Position numbers and translations under genes: made by a program. The notes under the pieces are model-generated. The model did no database searches and had not been told where the DNA came from. It saw nothing but the letters and a program-made list of their open reading frames with translations. From JADLBR01 sp020847615 (GTDB lineage Bacteria; Verrucomicrobiota; Verrucomicrobiia; JADLBR01), in contig JAPKHT010000006.1 of assembly GCA_026646655.1 (NCBI GenBank), positions 19,873 to 83,872 on the forward strand: a stretch of 64,000 bases of DNA. The letters run 5' to 3'. Of this stretch, positions 58,310-64,000 are shown one piece after another. The first letter of the stretch is position 1. Each line of letters begins with the position of its first letter.

Positions 58310-59785
58310 ATGCGAATACTGAATAGACATAGGTGGATCCCGCTCATCGTGGCGGGAGTGACGTTGGCAATGGGCGCCGGTGCCTCGGTGGTCCGCGCCC
58401 AAGAGGCCGCGGCGGCCCCGACGCTGGAGCAGCGGGTGAACGGCTTGGAGGCCTACGTGAACAACGTGGATCCGGCCGGCAGCAAGATCGTGGGAGTGGC
58501 GGGTCCCGGGCACAACGCCTGGATCATGGCCTCCGCGGCGCTGGTGCTGTTCATGACGCTGCCAGGCCTCGCCCTGTTCTACGGCGGCCTGGTCCGCCAG
58601 AAGAACGTGCTCTCCGTGCTCGCGCAATGCCTGGGCATCGCCGGCCTGGTGACCATCCTCTGGTTCCTGTGCGGCTACAGCCTCGTCTTCGGCACCGGAT
58701 TCGGCAGCCCGATCCTGGGCGGCCTTGAGAAACTCTTCTTCAAGGGGGTCACCTCCGCGCCCAACACGACGTACTGCTACTGGGTGTCCGAGAACGTCTT
58801 CGCGATGTTCCAGCTGATGTTCGCCATCATCACCCCGGCGCTGATCGTCGGCGCCATCGCCGAGCGCATGAAGTTCTCGGCGCTAATGCTCTTTATGGGC
58901 GCCTGGATGCTGGTGGTCTACTTCCCGCTGGCCCACATGGTCTGGGGCGGCACCGGGCTGATGAACGGCGTCTGGAACCCCGACGCCAAGATCCCCGCCA
59001 TCGACTTCGCGGGCGGCACCGTGGTCCACATGTCCTCCGGCTGGTCCGCCCTGATCCTGTGCCTCATCCTGGGCCCGCGGCGCGGCTTCGGCAGGGAGGC
59101 CATGCCCCCGCACAGCATGGTGCTCTGCATGGTGGGCACCGGCATGCTGTGGTTCGGGTGGTACGGCTTCAACGCCGGAAGCGCGCTGGCGGCCGACGGC
59201 ATCGCCGCCACCGCCTTCACCACCACCACCCTCTGCACCGCGGTGGCCTCCTTCACCTGGGCGATGATCGAGTACCTCGTGCGCAGGAAGGCCAGCGTGC
59301 TGGGCTTCTGCTCCGGCGCGGTGGCCGGCCTGGTGGTCATCACCCCCGCCGCAGGATTCGTCGATGCCGGCGCCGCCATGCTCATGGGCGTCCTGGCCGG
59401 CGCGGTGCCGTTCTTCGCCTGCACCAAGCTCAAGAAGATGCTCGGCTACGACGACGCCCTGGACACCTTCGGCGTCCACGCGGTCGGCGGCACCCTCGGC
59501 GCGCTGCTCACCGGGATCTTCGCGAGCCCGGCCGCCAACCCCAACCTCGTCAGCGACGCCTATGCCGCCAAGAACGGCCTCAAGGCGCTCGCCGAGGCCG
59601 GCACCATCTGGACCGCGCAGCTCCAGGCCATCGGCGTGACCCTGCTGCTCGCCATCGTGGGCACCACCGTCATCGCCCTCGCCATCAAGGCCATCATCGG
59701 CCTGCGCCCGACCACCGAAGACGAGGTCCAGGGCCTCGACCTCGCGGACCACGGCGAAGAGGGCTACATTCTCGCCATCAAGTGA
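58310..59785 (+). CDS. amtB: Ammonium transporter
   Basis: 491 residues. Trimeric ammonium channel with a cleaved signal peptide (MRILNRHRWIPLIVAGVTLAMGAGASVVRAQ), then a short extracytoplasmic segment. The mature protein shows GLALFYGGLVRQKNVLSVLAQ, the pore region WFGWYGFNAGSAL and the conserved histidines in VHMSSGWSALIL and FGVHAVGGTLGALLTGIF. Coupled at 35 bases to the PII gene, in the classic amtB-glnK arrangement; PII blocks the channel when nitrogen is plentiful. Under the sigma-54 promoter at 58261. Confidence 0.97.
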   Translation: MRILNRHRWIPLIVAGVTLAMGAGASVVRAQEAAAAPTLEQRVNGLEAYVNNVDPAGSKIVGVAGPGHNAWIMASAALVLFMTLPGLALFYGGLVRQKNVLSVLAQCLGIAGLVTILWFLCGYSLVFGTGFGSPILGGLEKLFFKGVTSAPNTTYCYWVSENVFAMFQLMFAIITPALIVGAIAERMKFSALMLFMGAWMLVVYFPLAHMVWGGTGLMNGVWNPDAKIPAIDFAGGTVVHMSSGWSALILCLILGPRRGFGREAMPPHSMVLCMVGTGMLWFGWYGFNAGSALAADGIAATAFTTTTLCTAVASFTWAMIEYLVRRKASVLGFCSGAVAGLVVITPAAGFVDAGAAMLMGVLAGAVPFFACTKLKKMLGYDDALDTFGVHAVGGTLGALLTGIFASPAANPNLVSDAYAAKNGLKALAEAGTIWTAQLQAIGVTLLLAIVGTTVIALAIKAIIGLRPTTEDEVQGLDLADHGEEGYILAIK

Positions 59786-59820
59786 ATGGCCAAACAGCAA
59801 CACACGGGAGCTGAGCAAAC

Positions 59821-60159
59821 ATGAAAAAGATCGAAGCGATCATCAAGCCCTTCAAACTCGAGGAGGTCAAATCGGCCCTCGCCGAAGTCGGCATCGAGGG
59901 AATGACCGTGACCGAGGTCAAGGGTTTCGGCAGGCAGAAGGGCCACACCGAGATCTACCGCGGCAGCGAGTACACCGTCGACTTCCTCCCCAAGATCAAG
60001 GTCGAGGTCGTCGTCGGCGACGAGCACGTGCAGCCCGCCATCGACGCGGTCCTCAAGGCCGCCAAGACCGGCAAGATCGGGGACGGCAAGGTCTTCGTCT
60101 GCGCGGTCGAATCCGCCATTCGCATCCGCACCGGAGAGCAGGGCGACAAGGCGGTCTGA
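59821..60159 (+). CDS. glnK: Nitrogen regulatory protein PII (GlnK/GlnB)
   Basis: 112 residues, standard. Senses 2-oxoglutarate and ATP/ADP, and binds AmtB and other targets. MKKIEAIIKPFKLEEVKSAL start, GRQKGHTEIYRGSEYTVDFLP with the uridylylation tyrosine Y51 in the T-loop, KIKVEVVVGDE, and the C-terminal GDGKVFVCAVESAIRIRTGE. Name glnK is from its linkage to amtB. Followed by a strong terminator. Confidence 0.96.
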   Translation: MKKIEAIIKPFKLEEVKSALAEVGIEGMTVTEVKGFGRQKGHTEIYRGSEYTVDFLPKIKVEVVVGDEHVQPAIDAVLKAAKTGKIGDGKVFVCAVESAIRIRTGEQGDKAV

Positions 60160-60184
60160 CCGCCAGCGCGAGGCTGAAAACGAG

Positions 60185-60217
60185 TGCCCCGCCCCCCAAG
60201 GGCGGGGCATTTTTTTT
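60185..60217 (+). terminator. Intrinsic terminator after the PII gene
   Basis: A perfect 10-bp stem (60185-60194 TGCCCCGCCC with 60200-60209), loop CCCAA, then eight T (60210-60217). Located 25 bases after the PII stop. The T run overlaps the last base pair of the convergent Dabb gene's stop codon at 60216. Confidence 0.92.
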
Positions 60218-60533
60218 AGCTGTACCGGACGTCTTTTCCCGGATCCATCTCGTAGTCCAGGGGCAGCGCCTCCTCGGAGCACGGCTCGACCACGTCCCGC
60301 TCGAATTTCACGTGCACCGGATGGCCCTTGATGCCGGCCAGCTTCGCGAGGGACTCGCAGTCGAAACACACGAAGAAATGCCACTTGGATTTCGGGTCGA
60401 TGATCTTGCCCGTCTTGAGGTTCATCACCTCCGGGATCCTGAGCAAGAGGATGCGGGTCTCGATCAGCAGGCGCTCGAGCTGCTCGGGGGGCACGCCCGG
60501 CTTCAGCCTGAAATGCACGACGTGGTGGATCAT
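60216..60533 (-). CDS. Dabb (stress-responsive alpha/beta barrel) protein
   Basis: 105 residues from ATG 60533 (MIHHVVHFRLKPGVPPEQ); ATG 60548 adds 5. Ferredoxin-like dimeric barrel of the Dabb family: HHVVHFRLKPG, FVCFDCESLAKLAGIKGHP, HVKFERDVVEP. The second half HPVHVKF...VVE is the usual end strand. Function in bacteria mostly unknown; some members act on heme or polyketides. Its stop codon overlaps the terminator T-tract of the opposing amtB-PII unit. Confidence 0.86.
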   Translation of the reverse strand: MIHHVVHFRLKPGVPPEQLERLLIETRILLLRIPEVMNLKTGKIIDPKSKWHFFVCFDCESLAKLAGIKGHPVHVKFERDVVEPCSEEALPLDYEMDPGKDVRYS

Positions 60534-60727
60534 CTGGCCCGCCTGCATACCGCCGCCACGCCACCGCGTCAATACCGCCCGCTCCCCGACCCCGCCCCGG
60601 GACCGGGCACCGCCCCGGCGCATCCGTTCCGTCGCCGCCCGCGAGCGCAAGGGCCACCGCGCGCCACCATTAGCCCCGATTGACACGATCCCCGACACGA
60701 AGCAGATTTGGTAATACTGGATCTGCC

Positions 60728-63115
60728 ATGCCCGCCCCGATTCAACGCGGCCCGTATCTCTTCTGCCCCAAGACGGGACGTTTCATCGGGTGTCGCCCCG
60801 GCTTCGAGGGCCTCCGGTGGACCTTCCCCATCATCGGCCTCGGCGCGCTGATCTGGTACCTCGTCCGCGTCCTGCCAAAACCCGACCGCGCGGATTACCC
60901 CTGCCAGCGCGTCGCGATGCCCATCGCCTGGGGCTTTCTGGCCACGCTCGCCGGGTGGGTCGCCTCCGTCCTGGCCGCCCGCAAAGCCGGCCATCTCCTC
61001 TCCAGCGGCCAGCGTCTCCTCGCCGCGCTCTTCTTCATCGGCGCGATCGGCGCCGCCCTCGTCGGATTCCACACCTCCGCCGACCGCGCCGAGGCCTACG
61101 TGCCCACCGACCCCCCAAACACCCCCATGGGCACCCCCCGGGGCATCCACCCCGGCCGCGTCGCGTGGGTCTATGATCCCACCGCCGCATGCTGGGACGG
61201 CAACACGAACACCGGCCACTGGTGGGAGGACACCGGAACCCGCCAGGAATCCGTCGATGACATGCTCTCCCGTGGCCTCCGCTCGCTCACCGGCGAACCC
61301 TCCGACGAGGCCGCGTGGCTCGCCCTCTTCCGCCATTTCAACGGGGCCCGCGGCCGCGGCTCCGCCGGCTACAGCCCGGGAGAGACCATCGCCATCAAGA
61401 TCAATTGCAACAACACGACCAACTACGCCGACAACGACCACCAGCTCGACGCCTCGCCACACGCCGTCCTGTCCCTCCTGCGCCAACTGGTCCACAGGGT
61501 GGGCGTCCCGCCAGAACGGATCACCGTCTACGAATCGCCAAACACCGCCCCGACGCGCATCATCCCCGACAGGGTCTTCAACAAGGGGCACGCCGAGTTC
61601 CCCGCCGTCATCTGGGCCGACTGCGTGGGAACGGGCGGTCGCACGCCGATCTCCTGGACCGCCAACATCATCACCTTCTCCCAATATACGACCAATCTCG
61701 GCACGTACTCCGTCACGAACGGCTGCGGCACAAATGGCCGGATCCCCACCTGCCTCCGCGACGCGACCTACGTGATCAACATGTCGCTCCTGAAATGCCA
61801 CAGCACCGCGGGCGTCACCCTCACCGCGAAGAACCACTACGGGAGCATCAGGTCACGCGACCACTCCTACATCCAGGCGTCATCGCGACCGATGGGCATC
61901 TACAACCCGCTCGTCGACCTCATCGGCCACCAGCACCTCGGGGGCAAGACCTTGCTCTTCATGGTCGATGGGCTGTTCGGCAGCAGCTCGGTCGGCGGCT
62001 CCCCCACCCGCTTCAAGCTGCCGCCATTCAACAATCGGTGGACGTCGAGCTTCTTCCTGTCCCAAGACCCCATCGCCATCGATTCCGTGGGCTTTGATCT
62101 GCTCAATAGCGAGTTCGGCACGCAGGGCACGATGTCCAAGGCCGACAACTATCTCCACGAGGGCGCCCTCGCGGACAATCCCCCCTCCGGTGCCCGCTAC
62201 GACCCGGAGAACGACGGCACCCCCCTCGCCAGCCTCGGCGTCCACGAGCACTGGGACGACCCCCGCTCCCGCCGGTACTCCCGCAATCTCGGATTCTCCA
62301 ACGGCATCGAATTGGTCTATGTCTCACCCATCCCCTTCCGGATGGACGGCGCCATCGACTCCGAGGACTACCGGGTCGGCGAGCAGGGCGGGATGCCGCT
62401 CTATGCCTCCCTCAAGGACGATCGCCTGTACCTCGCGACCCTCGCCGCCGGCGACACCGGCGGCCCAAATGACCATTTCATTTTCGTCACCACGAACCCC
62501 GCCTCCCTGCGCGCCCCGCCCTGGTCCAAGTCCGGCCAGATCGCGTTCGACAGCGCCACCCAGCCCTACCTCGCCGACGAGGGCTCCAGCACCAACACGA
62601 TGCTCTATAACGCCGGCGCCCTGCCGATGTGGGCCGCCGCCACACGGGCCGACGGTTTCCTCGAGTGTTCCATCGACCTCCGCGCCGCCTTCGGCGCCAT
62701 CCCCGACACGGTCTACGTGGCCGCCGCACCTTACCGCACCACGAACGGCGGCCCGCTCGTCGCGGGCCAGCAGGTCCCAGCGGGAAACGGCGACGCGCAC
62801 ATCCAGGCGCTGGAGTTCCTCGCAATCCCCACGCGCGCCATCGGTGACGGCAACCTCGATGGAAACCCCGATTGCCAGGACCCCGACTGCGGCTTCGTCG
62901 CCTGCGCCACGTGCACCAACGGCCCACGCGCCGCCATTTCGTGGCCCTCCCTCCCCGGCAGGAGCTACCAGATTTTCTGGAGCACAAACCTCATCGACTT
63001 CCACCCCCTCGGCGACGCCATCCAGGCCGGCCCACAGGAGTTTCGCCTCTCCGCCACCGACCCCTCGGCCATCGGACCCAACGCCCGCTTCTACCGGGTC
63101 ACCATCGTCGACTGA
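60728..63115 (+). CDS. Membrane-anchored DUF362 protein with C-terminal STNL module
   Basis: 795 residues from ATG 60728. Three N-terminal membrane segments (WTFPIIGLGALIWYLVRVLP, AMPIAWGFLATLAGWVASVL, LLAALFFIGAIGAALVGFH), then an extracytoplasmic DUF362 domain from about 150: ETIAIKINCNN, HAVLSLLRQLVHRVGVPPERI, CLRDATYVINMSLLKCHSTA, GVTLTAKNHYGSI, FFLSQDPIAIDSVGFDLL. DUF362 proteins are thought to bind Fe-S clusters or act in envelope redox chemistry; the ferredoxin part is absent here. It ends with a calcium-site-like segment (GDGNLDGNPDCQDPDC) and a module GRSYQIFWSTNLIDFHPLGD also seen in the TIGR03790 protein. Single gene; hairpin repeat f follows after 25 bases. Confidence 0.83.
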   Translation: MPAPIQRGPYLFCPKTGRFIGCRPGFEGLRWTFPIIGLGALIWYLVRVLPKPDRADYPCQRVAMPIAWGFLATLAGWVASVLAARKAGHLLSSGQRLLAALFFIGAIGAALVGFHTSADRAEAYVPTDPPNTPMGTPRGIHPGRVAWVYDPTAACWDGNTNTGHWWEDTGTRQESVDDMLSRGLRSLTGEPSDEAAWLALFRHFNGARGRGSAGYSPGETIAIKINCNNTTNYADNDHQLDASPHAVLSLLRQLVHRVGVPPERITVYESPNTAPTRIIPDRVFNKGHAEFPAVIWADCVGTGGRTPISWTANIITFSQYTTNLGTYSVTNGCGTNGRIPTCLRDATYVINMSLLKCHSTAGVTLTAKNHYGSIRSRDHSYIQASSRPMGIYNPLVDLIGHQHLGGKTLLFMVDGLFGSSSVGGSPTRFKLPPFNNRWTSSFFLSQDPIAIDSVGFDLLNSEFGTQGTMSKADNYLHEGALADNPPSGARYDPENDGTPLASLGVHEHWDDPRSRRYSRNLGFSNGIELVYVSPIPFRMDGAIDSEDYRVGEQGGMPLYASLKDDRLYLATLAAGDTGGPNDHFIFVTTNPASLRAPPWSKSGQIAFDSATQPYLADEGSSTNTMLYNAGALPMWAAATRADGFLECSIDLRAAFGAIPDTVYVAAAPYRTTNGGPLVAGQQVPAGNGDAHIQALEFLAIPTRAIGDGNLDGNPDCQDPDCGFVACATCTNGPRAAISWPSLPGRSYQIFWSTNLIDFHPLGDAIQAGPQEFRLSATDPSAIGPNARFYRVTIVD

Positions 63116-63140
63116 CTCGAAAATAGCCGCAGCGCATCCC

Positions 63141-63549
63141 GTAGCCGAACGCGCGAGCGTTTGGCCGGCGATCGCCTGACGCGCAGGGCTGCGTCTTTGA
63201 CGCCGGCAGCCGGGCGTCCGGGGCACGGGACCGAGTTGGTTATGCGGGAAGCCGCCTGAAGGCGGCACTACGAGCCCGAAGCCGCGGGAACGTTCGTAGT
63301 GCTGCCTTCAGGCAGCCCCGGTCCACCCGAAGTGCTACCGGCAGGGCTGGCCCGAACATACCGTCGGCTCGCACATAGCGGCCCGGGGACGGTCCGCACT
63401 CCACGGGCCTTCGGCCGAAATCAGGCAATGCCCTGGGGCCATGGCGGCGCCCGGTTTCGCGCGCAGCGCTCTGGAGTGCGGTGCGTCCTCGCACCGCTTT
63501 GCGCCGAAGCAGGTGAGAATTTTCCACCCCCGGTGGTCCGGCGACTGCC
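63141..63549 (+). repeat. Long mosaic repeat block 2 (modules X, B, C)
   Basis: X hairpin 63141-63164 (CCGAACGC-GCGA-GCGTTTGG, in the sense of the DUF362 gene), inverted hairpin pair B 63251-63316, and module C about 63357-63549. Closely similar in order and sequence to block 1 at 8664-9194, but without its second X/Y pair and D hairpin. It fills the 491-base gap between the convergent DUF362 and prfB genes; I see no gene in the gap. Confidence 0.9.
63251..63316. repeat. Inverted hairpin pair B, copy 2
   Basis: Left arm GCCGCC-TGAA-GGCGGC followed by ACTACGAGC; right arm starts GTTCGTAGTGC and ends GCTGCC-TTCA-GGCAGC. The arms are 16 bases apart, like copy 1 at 8769-8833. Confidence 0.85.
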
Positions 63550-63606
63550 CGCCCAGACGGCCCATGACCGCATCCGCCCCCGGCGGACATCCCGCCCTTC
63601 GAGGCC

Positions 63607-64000
63607 CTACTCGAGATCCCCCTCGTCCGCGTCCGTGCGCTTCTTGCCCCGCAGCTTCGCCTCGATAAACGCATCGATATCCCCATCCAGCACGCCCTGC
63701 GTATCGGACGTCTGCTCGCCCGTGCGAAGGTCCTTGACCATCTGATAGGGCTGGAGCACGTACGAGCGGATCTGCCGCCCCCAGCCGATCTGCCCCTTCT
63801 CGCCGTAGTACTTCTCCATCTCGGCGCGCTTCTTGTCCATCTCCAGCTCGTACAGGCGCGCCTTGAGGATCTTCATCGCCGTCGCCCGGTTCTTGATCTG
63901 CGAGCGCTCGTTCTGGCAGGTGACGATCAGCCCCGTGGGCAGGTGCGTGATGCGCACCGCGGAGTCCGTCGTGTTGACGCCCTGGCCCCCCGGGCCACCC
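63607..64000 (-). CDS. prfB: Peptide chain release factor 2, C-terminal part (5' end outside window)
   Basis: The frame is open to the right edge; 131 residues are visible, ending at 63607. The visible part starts with GGPGGQGVNTTDSAVRITH, containing the GGQ loop that catalyses peptide release. CQNERSQIKNRATAM and the segments LYELEMDKKRAEMEK and IGWGRQIRSYVL are those of RF2 rather than RF1. RF2 reads UAA and UGA. The usual programmed frameshift near codon 25 would lie outside the window and cannot be checked. Confidence 0.95.
   Translation of the reverse strand, partial: GGPGGQGVNTTDSAVRITHLPTGLIVTCQNERSQIKNRATAMKILKARLYELEMDKKRAEMEKYYGEKGQIGWGRQIRSYVLQPYQMVKDLRTGEQTSDTQGVLDGDIDAFIEAKLRGKKRTDADEGDLE

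Noticed and set aside
1..64000. CRISPR array, prophage, integrase or complete insertion sequence
   Set aside because: No regularly spaced direct repeats, no phage structural genes and no transposase or integrase frames are recognisable; repeats here are hairpin mosaics and inverted-repeat elements only.

Overview
The window is a GC-rich (by eye well over 60% G+C) bacterial chromosome segment, densely coded on both strands. Several features point to Verrucomicrobiota or a near relative in the PVC group. These are a DUF1080 (3-keto-disaccharide hydrolase type) protein, a TIGR03790-type secreted protein beside a PEP-CTERM protein, a DUF362 protein, and a C-terminal module of the form GxxYxLxxSTDLxxxW at the end of large exported proteins. 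The lineage is an inference from gene content; there is no rRNA or tRNA gene in the window to confirm it.
Layout. 1-3.4 kb: carbohydrate genes (end of a glycosidase-like protein, DUF1080 protein, FGGY kinase). 3.6-7.1 kb: a ferrous-iron operon (zinc-ribbon protein, DtxR regulator fused to two FeoA domains, FeoB split into GTPase and membrane genes). 7.2-13.5 kb: cysS, def, a peroxiredoxin, a frameshifted beta-helix gene and rnr, interrupted by repeats. 13.9-19.4 kb: a glycogen/sugar cluster (TPR protein, glgA, galT, GH57). 19.6-21.5 kb: a Tat-exported aldo/keto-reductase-like protein and a nucleotidyltransferase two-gene module. 21.6-25.9 kb: a cytochrome c oxidase operon. 26-35 kb: GYF_2 membrane protein, small secreted protein, antiporter, trxB, dUTPase-like gene, phosphoribosyltransferase and an 871-residue proline-rich one-helix membrane protein. 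35-38 kb: trpS-scpA-scpB-chorismate mutase. 38-47 kb: discoidin-like protein, small membrane protein, cupin, mutS, a large exported protein, plsY-gpsA. 47.5-53 kb: exported proteins and a DinB-like protein. 53.3-58 kb: pgsA, a PilT-type ATPase, and pyrH-hpf-frr plus a cysteine-desulfurase homologue lacking the PLP lysine. 58.2-60.2 kb: sigma-54-type promoter, amtB, PII gene, terminator. 60.2-64 kb: Dabb protein, DUF362 membrane protein, repeats, and the 3' part of prfB.
The genes describe an aerobic, glycogen-storing heterotroph with regulated iron and ammonium uptake and many exported proteins. Neighbouring genes are often coupled by 4-base GTGA or ATGA overlaps.
The most unusual content is repetitive DNA. 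One family is a modular mosaic of hairpins. Its core hairpin has an 8-bp stem and mostly a GNRA loop. In four cases it lies within 25 bases of a stop codon, or over it, in the sense orientation of the gene. The second is a 211-212 bp inverted-repeat element bounded by CTAG. Both copies sit exactly on the TAG stop codon of a gene.
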